Positions 46,547 to 54,632 of a DNA stretch of 64,000 nucleotides are shown one piece after another. The position numbers and the translations under genes were made by a program. Below the pieces are notes generated by a model that saw only the letters and a program-made list of their open reading frames with translations, was not told the DNA's origin and made no database searches. Origin of the DNA: Pelotomaculum isophthalicicum JI (lineage in GTDB: Bacteria; Bacillota; Desulfotomaculia; Desulfotomaculales; Pelotomaculaceae); NCBI RefSeq assembly GCF_029478095.1, contig NZ_JAKOAV010000009.1, forward strand, positions 36,433 through 100,432. Reading direction: 5' to 3'. Position 1 is the first letter of the stretch, and every line of letters starts with the position of its first letter.

Positions 46547-47257
46547 TCACATTAACCTGCGCCAGTCTACTTTTTCCTCAATTGTCTCCAACAAACCGCC
46601 GGCACAACCCGACTCGACACTCATCTCCGGCAGATAAGGCACAATACCGAGAATCGGCACTCCGGTCATCCCTTCAATAACTTCGGGGTTGGTCCGCTCG
46701 GCTAAAGTAGCCTGCTCCTCCCGGTAACCGTTAATAATAATCCCCTTTACTTCTAACCCTGACCACAAGGCGTACCTGACCGTCAGGACAGTGTGGTTAA
46801 TTGTGCCCAGTCCCGGCCTGGCCACCACCAGCAAAGGAGTACCCAGCAGATGCGCCAGGTCCGCCATGGTAAAGCCGTAATCTACCAGGGGAACGCAGAG
46901 CCCGCCTGCCCCTTCAACCAGAACAAAATCATTTTCGCAAGTCAGGTTATGGTATTTATCAACTAAGTATGCGGGGTCGATTATCTGTTCTGAAACCCGC
47001 GCGGCAATATTGGGTGATAGTGGCATCCTGAAACAATAGGGGTTCATGTCCCTGGAGTATGGCAAACCGGCCGCCGCCTGGTAAAAAAGAGCGTCTTCAG
47101 AAAGCAGGCCCTCACCACTCTCAATCCCGCCGGTCTGCACTGGTTTAAAAGCCGCTGCTTTAACCCCGTTTTTCCTAAAAACCCCGGCCAGGCCGCCGGT
47201 GATTACCGTCTTACCCACCCCGGTATCTGTTCCTGTTATAAACAAACCTTTTGCCAA
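46547..47257 (-). CDS. bioD: Dethiobiotin synthetase
   Basis: ATP-dependent closure of the ureido ring of dethiobiotin. About 236 aa, P-loop FITGTDTGVGKTVITGGL at the N-terminus, KPVQTGG, VEGAGGLCVPL. A TTG start at 47257 is chosen because AAGGTGAT precedes it; another TTG frame opens at 47284. First gene of the operon, with the promoter and BirA boxes 70-130 bases upstream. No bioW, bioC or bioH is present here, so pimeloyl synthesis must be encoded elsewhere. Confidence 0.95.
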   Translation of the reverse strand: MAKGLFITGTDTGVGKTVITGGLAGVFRKNGVKAAAFKPVQTGGIESGEGLLSEDALFYQAAAGLPYSRDMNPYCFRMPLSPNIAARVSEQIIDPAYLVDKYHNLTCENDFVLVEGAGGLCVPLVDYGFTMADLAHLLGTPLLVVARPGLGTINHTVLTVRYALWSGLEVKGIIINGYREEQATLAERTNPEVIEGMTGVPILGIVPYLPEMSVESGCAGGLLETIEEKVDWRRLM

Positions 47258-47296
47258 AAAATCACCTTCTTTCTGTAATTCCAACTTCCTGTTTTA

Positions 47297-47385
47297 TTGT
47301 CAACCTAATCCATGGCAAAGGTTAACTTTAATATATTATGCACACAGCCAATTGTCAACCCCAATAACATTAACATGTTTACATT
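47297..47385 (-). promoter_or_regulatory. bio operon promoter with BirA operators
   Basis: On the minus strand: -35 TTGACA (47353-47358), a 17-base spacer and -10 TATATT (47330-47335). BirA box 1 is TTGTCAACC (47297-47305), 14 bases, GGTTAACTT (47320-47328), over the transcript start. A weaker box 2 is TTGTCAACC (47352-47360), 15 bases, TGTTTACAT (47376-47384), over the -35. The pattern fits the BirA consensus TTGTTAACC-N14/16-GGTTAACAA. Bases 47386-47667 hold no recognised feature. Confidence 0.85.
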
Positions 47386-47667
47386 TGCAGTAATAGATTA
47401 TGAAATCTGGATGTAAGCATTCATTAACCCGGCCATTGAAGGGATGGCACTATCTACGGCAAACGACTTGCGGAGCGCCGGTAACAGCAGTCGGCGAAGC
47501 GAGGGTAACCGGACGTAGAAAACGTCTCGAAGTCATTACATCTGCATAATTAGAAGCTTCGCTTTTCCTCGAAAAGACAGGATAAACGTCAATGCTTCAG
47601 GCTAAACTTAAACAATAAGGATGCGGTTGTTATAAAAACCTGGAACAAATCGGCGGAGGTAGTCGAC

Positions 47668-48981
47668 ATGGCCGGTATTTCATTACCCGGAACCACCCTC
47701 CTGGTGTTATGCGGCACGCCTGGCTGCGGCAAATCCACTTTTGCCTCCCGTTATTTTAGAGAAACAATGATAGTGTCTTCGGATCAATGCCGTTTCCTGG
47801 TTAGCGACTCTGAAACCAACATGGCGGCTTCCAGGGAAGCGTTCAAACTTTTTCGCTTCACCATTGAGCGCCGCCTGTCCCTCGGCCGCTTTACGGTAGC
47901 CGATTCCACCGCCATCACCCGGCAATCCCGCGGTGAGCTTCTCCGTATCGGCAGAAAATACGGTTTCAATATCACCTTGTTGATTTTTAATATACCCGAG
48001 GATGTTTGCCTGGCGCGGAATGCGGGGCGGGAGCGCCGGGTGGTCCGATCGGTAATAGCAAAAATGCGGCAGATGCTTCAACGGACTCTGCGAGACGCCC
48101 ATAATGAGGGTTTTGACAATGTTTATATTATCACTGAAGGAGATCTAAACAATCCTGCATTTAGAATTAATATTCGCAACTACGAGGTTACTTTGCCCGG
48201 GCCTTTCGACATTATCGGAGACATCCACGGCTGTTTCGATGAGCTGACCATGCTTCTTGATAAACTCGGCTACCGCAACCGGTCCAATCACTACGCTCAC
48301 CCGGCGTGTAGAAAGGCTGTCTTTCTTGGCGACCTCACCGACCGGGGACCCCGCGGTTTAGACAGCTTCTGGCTGGTAAAAGCAATGGTCGACTCGGGGA
48401 ACGCCCTTTATATTCCTGGTAACCACTGCCGGAAGCTTTCACGCTACCTGGAAGGAAGAAACGTCAAAATCGCCCATGGCATGGAAAAGACAGTAGCTGA
48501 AATTGAAGCGCTAACGGAAGACGAAAGGGAGTTTTTTAGAGAAGAATTTCTTAAACTTTACCGCGAAGCGCCACCCTACTTAATCCTTGACAAAGGAAAG
48601 CTGGTGGTTTCCCATGGCGGAATTAAAGAGGATATGATCGGAAAAGTAAGCGGGCGGATAAGAAACTTCTGTTTCTTCGGAGATGCGACTGGAGAGATAA
48701 CCGAAGCTGGCCTTCCGGTCCGACGGGACTGGGCCCAATCGTATAGAGGTGACGCTTTGATCGTATACGGACATTCACCTGTTCCTGAAGCCGTATTTGT
48801 AAACAACACAATTGACATTGACCAGGGCTGCGTTATGGGGGGCAAGCTTACCGCTTTACGCTACCCGGAATTGGAAATAACGCAAGTTCCAGCCATGGCC
48901 GCTTACTACGAAAGGACCGGTTTCAGTAAAAACACTTTTACCCATGATGATATGTGTTATATTGCAGACTCGCAACAATAA
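47668..48981 (+). CDS. Polynucleotide kinase-phosphatase (Pnkp-like) without ligase domain
   Basis: A 437-aa protein. Residues 1-170 are a P-loop polynucleotide kinase (LLVLCGTPGCGKSTFASRYF, SSDQCRFLVSD, DSTAITRQSR). Residues ~178-430 are a calcineurin-type phosphatase (FDIIGDIHGCFDEL, FLGDLTDRGPRG, YIPGNHCRKL, LVVSHGG, YGHSPVPEA). This is the order in bacterial Pnkp RNA-repair enzymes, which are about 850 aa and end in a ligase. Here the protein stops before the ligase and no ligase or hen1 follows. GGAGG precedes ATG 47668. It stands alone, divergent from bio. Confidence 0.88.
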   Translation: MAGISLPGTTLLVLCGTPGCGKSTFASRYFRETMIVSSDQCRFLVSDSETNMAASREAFKLFRFTIERRLSLGRFTVADSTAITRQSRGELLRIGRKYGFNITLLIFNIPEDVCLARNAGRERRVVRSVIAKMRQMLQRTLRDAHNEGFDNVYIITEGDLNNPAFRINIRNYEVTLPGPFDIIGDIHGCFDELTMLLDKLGYRNRSNHYAHPACRKAVFLGDLTDRGPRGLDSFWLVKAMVDSGNALYIPGNHCRKLSRYLEGRNVKIAHGMEKTVAEIEALTEDEREFFREEFLKLYREAPPYLILDKGKLVVSHGGIKEDMIGKVSGRIRNFCFFGDATGEITEAGLPVRRDWAQSYRGDALIVYGHSPVPEAVFVNNTIDIDQGCVMGGKLTALRYPELEITQVPAMAAYYERTGFSKNTFTHDDMCYIADSQQ

Positions 48982-49099
48982 AACGTCATTTTAGTCGAAT
49001 TGCCGAATTAGCCCTTAACCAAGAACATCATGGATTTACAGATGTTGAGGCAAGGCGGCAGAGATTACATAGGGGATAGTGATGGTAAGGCTGACAAGT

Positions 49100-49231
49100 T
49101 TATTTAGCACACAACTGTTTCACTTTGGGCAGTAAGTCCATAATGTCCAAAACCCGCGTTTCCTGGGGATAGCTGAGGAAAACAACACCGGTTGTAAAGT
49201 CGCCGGAACCGGGATCAGTCCGGTAAAAATC
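49100..49231 (-). pseudogene. Coding-like fragment after argH, unidentified
   Basis: Past the argH stop the minus strand has 43 sense codons without ATG until codon 31 and preceded by TAA. They read DFYRTDPGSGDFTTGVVFL then SYPQETRVLDIMDLLPKVKQ and end at TAA 49100-49102. The composition looks protein-like, but no family was recognised. It may be the 3' remnant of a lost gene, or chance. The remaining bases 48982-49099 hold nothing recognised. Confidence 0.25.
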
Positions 49232-49236
49232 TTAAA

Positions 49237-50631
49237 TTATCTTGATGAGGCTTTGCCTCCCGCTAAACGCTGTCTGATCTTGTCAATAGCATCAATAACC
49301 GCCTTCGCCGCCGGCCCGCCGGTCAGCCGTCTGGCTTCGACACAACATTTGATATTTATGGCCTCATACACGTCCTCTTCCACCAGAGGACTAAATTTTT
49401 TATATTCTTCAAGGCTTAGCTGTTCAAGGTTCCGGGCTTGTTCCAGACAGTAAAAAACTGCCTTCCCCACTACCGCGTGAGCCTCGCGAAATGGCACACC
49501 CTTGCGCACCAAGTAATCAGCCAAGTCGGTGGCGCAGGTGAAACCGCCCTTTGCCGCCGCCGCCATATTGTCTTTCTTGACTCGCATCGTATTAATCATC
49601 CGTCCGAAAACCAGCAGACATTTTTTAACGGTATCCACAGCGTCAAAAAGCGATTCTTTGTCCTCTTGCATATCTTTGTTGTAGGCCAGAGGAAGCCCTT
49701 TTAGCATGGTCAACAGCGCCTGCAGATCCCCAAAAACCCGGCCGGACTTGCCCCGGATCAATTCGGCCACATCCGGATTCTTTTTCTGGGGCATCATGCT
49801 GCTTCCGGTGCTGTAAGCGTCGTCCAGTTCAATAAAGTCGAACTCGGCGGTAGACCAAAGGATTATTTCTTCACAAAACCGGCTTAAATGGACCATAATT
49901 AAAGAAGCCGCCGCCGTGAACTCCACCGCGAAATCACGGTCGCTCACCGCGTCCAGGCTGTTCCAGGTAATTGACGAAAAACCAAGCTGGTCAGCAACAA
50001 ATTCCCGGTCAAGGGGAAAGGTTGTCCCCGCGAGGGCACCCGCTCCCAAAGGCATCTCGTCAGTCCGGCGGCGGCAGTCCCTCAGCCGGGCCTCATCCCG
50101 GCCAAACATCTGGCAGTAGGCCAGCAAATGGTGCGCAAACGTTACCGGCTGCGCGCGTTGGAGGTGAGTATAGCCGGGCATTACAGTATCCATGTGCTTT
50201 TCCGCCAGACTCAATAAGTCGGCTTGAAGCTGACGAAGCAATGCGCCGACTTGATCTATTTCGTCTTTGACATACATGCGGATATCAAGGGCTACCTGGT
50301 CGTTCCTACTGCGCGCAGTGTGTAGTTTCTTACCAACTTCGCCCACTTTAGCAGTCAGCAACTGTTCCACATTCATGTGGATGTCCTCCGCGCTAACGGT
50401 AAACTCCACCCGGCCGCCATCGATATCGGATAACACCTCTTCCAGCCCACGGACCAGTTCCTCTGATTCCGCGGCCGAAATAATCCCGGTCCTACCCAAC
50501 ATCTGTGCATGGGCGATACTGCCTTTGATGTCATATTTATAAAGCCTCTTATCAAAAGAAATGGACGAGTGAAAGTCTTCTACCAGACAATCGGTTTCTT
50601 TTTGAAAGCGGCCGCTCCATAGCTTGCTCAT
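49237..50631 (-). CDS. argH: Argininosuccinate lyase
   Basis: Cleaves argininosuccinate to arginine and fumarate, the last step. It is 464 aa with [12 protein letters not shown] at the N-terminus, [32 protein letters not shown] and the family signature [19 protein letters not shown] containing the catalytic serine. It starts at ATG 50631, 50 bases past the 41-codon ORF. Confidence 0.97.
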   Translation of the reverse strand: MSKLWSGRFQKETDCLVEDFHSSISFDKRLYKYDIKGSIAHAQMLGRTGIISAAESEELVRGLEEVLSDIDGGRVEFTVSAEDIHMNVEQLLTAKVGEVGKKLHTARSRNDQVALDIRMYVKDEIDQVGALLRQLQADLLSLAEKHMDTVMPGYTHLQRAQPVTFAHHLLAYCQMFGRDEARLRDCRRRTDEMPLGAGALAGTTFPLDREFVADQLGFSSITWNSLDAVSDRDFAVEFTAAASLIMVHLSRFCEEIILWSTAEFDFIELDDAYSTGSSMMPQKKNPDVAELIRGKSGRVFGDLQALLTMLKGLPLAYNKDMQEDKESLFDAVDTVKKCLLVFGRMINTMRVKKDNMAAAAKGGFTCATDLADYLVRKGVPFREAHAVVGKAVFYCLEQARNLEQLSLEEYKKFSPLVEEDVYEAINIKCCVEARRLTGGPAAKAVIDAIDKIRQRLAGGKASSR

Positions 50632-50679
50632 AACCTGACACTCCTTTGGCTTATCCTCAGCAGATATACATTTATAATA

Positions 50680-50805
50680 TTATTTTAACATGAGTTTTTT
50701 GTACTGCAAAAGAACAAATTCAATTTTGGCAACCACTTCAGTCATATAACGCGCTATGTTCGGCTCTGCAAAAGTAAATAGGAAGGAGGCAGACACCTTA
50801 CTCAT
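50680..50805 (-). CDS. 41-codon ORF with hairpin-sequestered ribosome-binding site
   Basis: Not a recognised family. ATG 50805 has GGAAGGAGG four bases upstream. The peptide begins MSKVSASFLFTFAEPNIARY, continues MTEVVAKIEFVLLQYKKLML and ends in Lys, one amphipathic helix-rich stretch. The Shine-Dalgarno and first base of the start codon lie in the 5' arm of a perfect 18-bp hairpin whose 3' arm encodes codons 5-10. It could be a regulated small protein or a leader ahead of argH. Confidence 0.5.
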   Translation of the reverse strand: MSKVSASFLFTFAEPNIARYMTEVVAKIEFVLLQYKKLMLK

Positions 50806-50822
50806 CTGCCTCCTTCCTATTT
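50776..50822 (-). promoter_or_regulatory. 18-bp perfect inverted repeat over the 41-codon ORF start
   Basis: Bases 50776-50793 and 50805-50822 are perfectly complementary, around an 11-base loop (CACCTTACTCA). On the minus-strand transcript the 5' arm contains AGGAAGGAGGCAG, so the ribosome-binding site is hidden. ACTTTTG follows the 3' arm, giving a weak terminator-like tail. Confidence 0.85.
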
Positions 50823-50851
50823 GCTTCCGGATATAGTATCCATCGCTTAGA

Positions 50852-50935
50852 TTAATCCTCCTTCCCGTATTCGTCATCATAGATTGACTCTAATCCGATG
50901 TCTTCCAGGATTTCATTAATTAATTCCCTAGTCAT
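50852..50935 (-). CDS. 27-codon acidic ORF
   Basis: ATG 50935 has AAAGGAGG eight bases upstream. The peptide MTRELINEILEDIGLESIYD followed by DEYGKED is acidic and partly helical, of no recognised family. It is the first ORF after the strong promoter at 50971-50999 and precedes the 41-codon ORF by 46 bases. The good ribosome-binding site and promoter argue that it is translated. Confidence 0.55.
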   Translation of the reverse strand: MTRELINEILEDIGLESIYDDEYGKED

Positions 50936-50970
50936 TCACTCATCCTCCTTTCTTTTAGCGGAATAAAATG

Positions 50971-50999
50971 ATTATAATACCTATTTATGGTTAAGTCAA
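50971..50999 (-). promoter_or_regulatory. Strong sigma-A promoter ahead of the two small ORFs
   Basis: On the minus strand: -35 TTGACT (50994-50999), a 17-base spacer, -10 TATAAT (50971-50976). It lies just past the stop of the 60-aa zinc-ribbon-like gene and points at the small ORFs and argH. Confidence 0.8.
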
Positions 51000-51009
51000 C
51001 AGAAATTTA

Positions 51010-51192
51010 TTAATCCTTATACCTGGTCCGGTATATAAACTTGTCACTGCCGCATTTTTTACAGCGGCTGTCCTTTGTCAGCATTTGCCAGATTTCCTCT
51101 TTGGTCACTTCTCCCCTGCGGGCAAGATCGACGGTTACTGTTTCTATATCGTGCCTGTTCTCACAGATAAATGTAATAACTAGTTTACTCAA
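51010..51192 (-). CDS. Small cysteine-containing protein (zinc-ribbon-like)
   Basis: A 60-aa protein with a TTG start preceded by AGAGGT. It has one Cys at residue 10 (FICENRH) and a CxxC near residue 45 (RCKKCGSDKFIYRTRY), which with a nearby His or Cys could bind zinc. Family and role not recognised. It sits within the arginine locus between the lipoprotein gene and the small ORFs, on the same strand. Confidence 0.65.
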   Translation of the reverse strand: MSKLVITFICENRHDIETVTVDLARRGEVTKEEIWQMLTKDSRCKKCGSDKFIYRTRYKD

Positions 51193-51324
51193 TCTAATTT
51201 ACCTCTTCACTTTTTAGACCAAAATAAATTACCAGTGACCGCCTCCTGCACTCGGCTCGGCGTCCGTCACCGGCAAGCTTTTTTCAGAAAATATAACATC
51301 ATAATATTATAAAAAACTATTTCT

Positions 51325-51341
51325 CTTCTTATGCTAAGAAG
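51325..51341 (-). terminator. Weak terminator at the lipoprotein stop
   Basis: A 7-bp perfect stem CTTCTTA (51325-51331) / TAAGAAG (51335-51341) overlaps the stop codon and is followed on the minus strand by a T-rich stretch (AGTTTTTTATAA). Confidence 0.45.
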
Positions 51342-52266
51342 CTTTATAAATAATATTTCTCGTTTCAGATGTAGTCCCGCCAAATTCATTTGTCGCCACT
51401 ATTAACAAATCGTTGACGCCGCCACCGTCTTTAGATAAGGTCACGTCGGCGGAAAACTGGCCGTTACTTGTGGTGCCTTTAAAGATCAAGCTTTTTACAG
51501 CGGTGTCTCCATTGTAATAGTTGTTATAAATCTCAACTAAGTTATTGGGTTCAGTAAAACCGCTGATCTTAATTTTTTCAGTGGAAACATAACCGTCTTT
51601 CGGTTGCGGCGATGAAACAACGAGCGTAGGTTGTTTATTAAGCTTACTGTAGGTGACGACTTGCTGAACAGTGCTTGTTTTTCCTTTTTGATTAGTTGAA
51701 ACAACTTTAACTATATTTTCACCCTTTTCCATCGGAACTCTAACGATAAAATTACCTTTCTCATCAGGTGTTACCCGATAGCCGTTGGCATCCACCTGAC
51801 ATCCAGGCTCGGTTACGCCATTAATAATCATTGTTTCTGAGTCAGAATTATAGGTCCCCGGAATGGTCACATCCAATTTGGGGTTGCTGGAAGGAATATA
51901 GTTTACGCTTTTTGCTGTTGAGTAAATTGATTTGTTATCAAATGAAACAACCTTTATCGAAACGGAATTTAACCCTGGAACCAATTTTAGCTGGGCATTA
52001 AAATTCCCAGCCGCGTCAACCGCAACCTCTGATTCATTAATAAATATACGCTGTCCCGTCCCAATGTTTCCAGGTATATTTAGGATTTCTTCCTTAGATG
52101 TCTCTGGTATATTTAAAACCAAACCGGAGGAGGAGGAAGGAAGTCCTCCTCCCCCTTCTTGTTCTGTGGGCACTTCTGGTTGTTCTTGTGCCTTATTATT
52201 AAAACAACCGGTTAATACACCTACAGTTAATAAGAATAAAACGGTGGCAAAAGCAATCTTTTTCAT
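51334..52266 (-). CDS. Lipoprotein with repeated Ig-like domains
   Basis: A 310-aa predicted lipoprotein: basic start MKKIAFATVLFLLTVGVLTGC with the lipidated Cys at residue 21 (lipobox VLTGC), a Ser/Gly/Glu-rich linker to ~50, then two to three Ig-like beta-sandwich repeats. Their recurring motifs are EPGCQVDANGYRVTPDEKGNF and EPNNLVEIYN (split), ENIVKVVSTNQKG, VNDLLIVATNEFG. Such domains occur in cell-surface and sporulation proteins; the function is unknown. It lies 34 bases past argG inside the arginine locus, with no obvious link to arginine. Confidence 0.8.
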   Translation of the reverse strand: MKKIAFATVLFLLTVGVLTGCFNNKAQEQPEVPTEQEGGGGLPSSSSGLVLNIPETSKEEILNIPGNIGTGQRIFINESEVAVDAAGNFNAQLKLVPGLNSVSIKVVSFDNKSIYSTAKSVNYIPSSNPKLDVTIPGTYNSDSETMIINGVTEPGCQVDANGYRVTPDEKGNFIVRVPMEKGENIVKVVSTNQKGKTSTVQQVVTYSKLNKQPTLVVSSPQPKDGYVSTEKIKISGFTEPNNLVEIYNNYYNGDTAVKSLIFKGTTSNGQFSADVTLSKDGGGVNDLLIVATNEFGGTTSETRNIIYKAS

Positions 52267-52300
52267 TAGGATGACTCCAGAAATAAAGCTTAGGCTAATT

Positions 52301-53506
52301 CTACTTCAGTCCCGCATTCTTCTCCATAAGCGCACGTACCTTCAATGGCAATCCAAAAAGATTTATAAAACCTTCCGCGTCCCGCTGGTTGTATATTTCG
52401 TCCCTGCTGAAGGTGGACAGTTCCTGGTTGTAAAGGGAGTATGGCGATTTTGTGCCCGCCGGTGTGCAATTTCCTTTGTATAGTTTCATTACCACTGTAC
52501 CGGTAACTGTTCTCTGGGTGCTGTCCACAAAAGCGTCGAGAGCTTCTCTGATTGGGGCGAACCATACCCCGTCGTAAACCAACTCGGCATACCGGGAAGC
52601 TACTAATTCTTTAAAATGCATAGTTGCGCGGTCCAGGGTCAACAACTCCAGTTCATGGTGGGCCTGGTACAAGACCGTGCCGCCCGGAGTCTCGTAAACA
52701 CCGCGGGATTTCATGCCCACCAGCCGGTTTTCCACCATGTCGGCGATGCCGACACCGTTTTCCCCCGCGATCTTATTAAGCTTTTCAACAAGTGCTACCG
52801 GATCAAGTGCCGCCCCATCGACTTTAACGGGTATACCACATTCGAATTCTATGCTGACGTAGGCCGGCTTATCGGGAGCTTTTTCCGGCGGTGTGATTAA
52901 TTCTAAAATATCCGGCTTCGGCTCGTTCCACGGGTCTTCCAGATCCATACCCTCATGGCTCAGGTGCCATAGGTTGCGGTCCATGCTGTAAGCACGTTCC
53001 TTTGTTACCGGCACCGCAATGCCTCTTGCATTGGCGTAATCAATGGCATCCTCTCTTGAACGAATATCCCATTCCCGCCAGGGAGCGATAATTTTTAACT
53101 CCGGAGCGAGAGACTTCACCGCCAGTTCAAAGCGAATCTGGTCGTTGCCCTTGCCGGTGGCGCCGTGCGCCACCGCATCGGCGCCTTCTTTCTTAGCAAT
53201 TTCAACCATCCTTTTAGCGATTAACGGCCGGGCCATCGAAGTGCCAAGCAAATATTTGCCTTCGTAAATTGCGCCGGCTTTTAAAGTGGGATATATGTAA
53301 TCCTCAACAAGCTCCCGCTTGAGATCCTCGATATAGATCTTACTGGCGCCGGTTTTAATGGCCTTTTCGTTAAGAGGATCCAGTTCCTCCCCCTGGCCCA
53401 CGTCGGCCGCCATTGCAATAACCTCATAACCGTAATTTTCTATTAGCCAGGGGATAATAATTGATGTATCCAGTCCACCGGAGTAAGCTAAAACAACCTT
53501 AGGCAT
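52301..53506 (-). CDS. argG: Argininosuccinate synthase
   Basis: Joins citrulline and aspartate at the cost of ATP. It is 401 aa with the ATP-binding [32 protein letters not shown], and GRNDLVENR-like [19 protein letters not shown]. It starts at ATG 53506. A putative promoter with a 22-bp palindrome lies 100 bases upstream, so it may be transcribed apart from argJ-argF. Confidence 0.97.
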   Translation of the reverse strand: MPKVVLAYSGGLDTSIIIPWLIENYGYEVIAMAADVGQGEELDPLNEKAIKTGASKIYIEDLKRELVEDYIYPTLKAGAIYEGKYLLGTSMARPLIAKRMVEIAKKEGADAVAHGATGKGNDQIRFELAVKSLAPELKIIAPWREWDIRSREDAIDYANARGIAVPVTKERAYSMDRNLWHLSHEGMDLEDPWNEPKPDILELITPPEKAPDKPAYVSIEFECGIPVKVDGAALDPVALVEKLNKIAGENGVGIADMVENRLVGMKSRGVYETPGGTVLYQAHHELELLTLDRATMHFKELVASRYAELVYDGVWFAPIREALDAFVDSTQRTVTGTVVMKLYKGNCTPAGTKSPYSLYNQELSTFSRDEIYNQRDAEGFINLFGLPLKVRALMEKNAGLK

Positions 53507-53597
53507 TTGTGCAACATCTCCTTAACATTGTTGAACTAACTTTATGCTACTTGTTAAACAATAGTTATGAAATTGCCATTAAGCACAATCATCAGGC

Positions 53598-53630
53598 ATA
53601 ATATTACTCTGTTGTAGAATTCTACAACAG
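53598..53630 (-). promoter_or_regulatory. Putative argG promoter overlapped by a perfect 22-bp palindrome
   Basis: Bases 53609-53630 form a perfect palindrome (CTGTTGTAGAA and its complement, no loop). On the minus strand it covers a -35-like TTGTAG (53622-53627), 18 bases from TATTAT (53598-53603). The symmetry suggests an operator for a dimeric repressor; it does not match the ArgR box. Confidence 0.6.
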
Positions 53631-53651
53631 TTATTCACGTATGTCAATAAA

Positions 53652-54593
53652 TTATAACAGTAAAGCCAAAACAGCCTTCTGAGCATGCAAGCGGTTTTCC
53701 GCTTCATCCCAGACTGCTGAATGCGGCCCGTCAATCACTTCGGCGCTTACTTCCTCGCCCCGGTGGGCAGGCAGGCAATGAAGAAAGATGTAATCTTGCG
53801 CGGCGTGGGCAACCAGCTTTTCATTGACCTGATACGGGGGGAATACGCCGGCCCGTCTGTTCTGTTCAGCTTCCTGCCCCATGCTGGCCCAGACGTCGGT
53901 TACTACTACATCAGCTCCCGAGACTGCTTCAACCGGGTCGGTCAGTACTTCCATCTTGCTGCCGGTCAACAAAGTGTCTTCTCTCGCTAACCGGATGATT
54001 TCCCCATCAGGCATATATCCTTCGGGGCAGGCCACACTAATGTCCATACCCACCTTGGCGCAACCGAATAGCAGGGAATGACAGATATTATTACCATCCC
54101 CGACATAGGCCAGCTTTAAACCGGCAAAAGTTCCCTTCCGTTCTTTTATAGTTTGCAGGTCGGCCAGGATCTGGCAGGGGTGCAGGAGGTCGGTCAGCCC
54201 ATTTATCACCGGAATGGTGGCATACCGTGCCAGTTCTTCTACTTCGGCATGAGAGTAAGTTCTTATCATAATGCCATCCAGGTAGCGGGAGAGTACCCTG
54301 GCTGTATCGGCGATACTCTCGCCCCGCCCGAGCTGCAAGTCATTTGTGTTTAAAAACATCGGGTAACCTCCAAGTTGGTACATGGCTACCTCGAAGGAAA
54401 CTCTGGTACGGGTGGAAGACTTTTGAAAGATCAGTCCTAAAGCCTTTCCCTGCAGGCAAGCATGGGGTATCTTAAAATTTTGTTTTTCTTTTAATTCCCC
54501 GGCCAGCTCAATAATGGCAGTCACTTCATCCGGACTGAAATCATGCAGGCTTAAAAGGTCGCGCCCCTTTAAATCAACTTTCTTTGCATCCAA
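53652..54593 (-). CDS. argF: Ornithine carbamoyltransferase
   Basis: Makes citrulline from ornithine and carbamoyl phosphate. About 313 aa with the carbamoyl-phosphate motif SSTRTRVSFE, DLLHPCQILADL, the ornithine loop DVWASMGQE, and HCLPAHRGEEV with the catalytic Cys. A TTG start at 54593 is chosen because GGGAGGGG lies nine bases upstream; a longer TTG frame opens at 54623. It follows carB closely, so carbamoyl phosphate is made and used by adjacent genes. Confidence 0.95.
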   Translation of the reverse strand: MDAKKVDLKGRDLLSLHDFSPDEVTAIIELAGELKEKQNFKIPHACLQGKALGLIFQKSSTRTRVSFEVAMYQLGGYPMFLNTNDLQLGRGESIADTARVLSRYLDGIMIRTYSHAEVEELARYATIPVINGLTDLLHPCQILADLQTIKERKGTFAGLKLAYVGDGNNICHSLLFGCAKVGMDISVACPEGYMPDGEIIRLAREDTLLTGSKMEVLTDPVEAVSGADVVVTDVWASMGQEAEQNRRAGVFPPYQVNEKLVAHAAQDYIFLHCLPAHRGEEVSAEVIDGPHSAVWDEAENRLHAQKAVLALLL

Positions 54594-54632
54594 GTATAAT
54601 ATCCCCTCCCTCAAAAAGCTCAACGCTACGCT

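Noticed and set aside
47430..47575. GC-rich stretch with GAAGCTTCGCTT, also seen near 11645
   Set aside because: The shared 13 bases are a near-palindromic core with no further similarity; not enough to call a repeat family.
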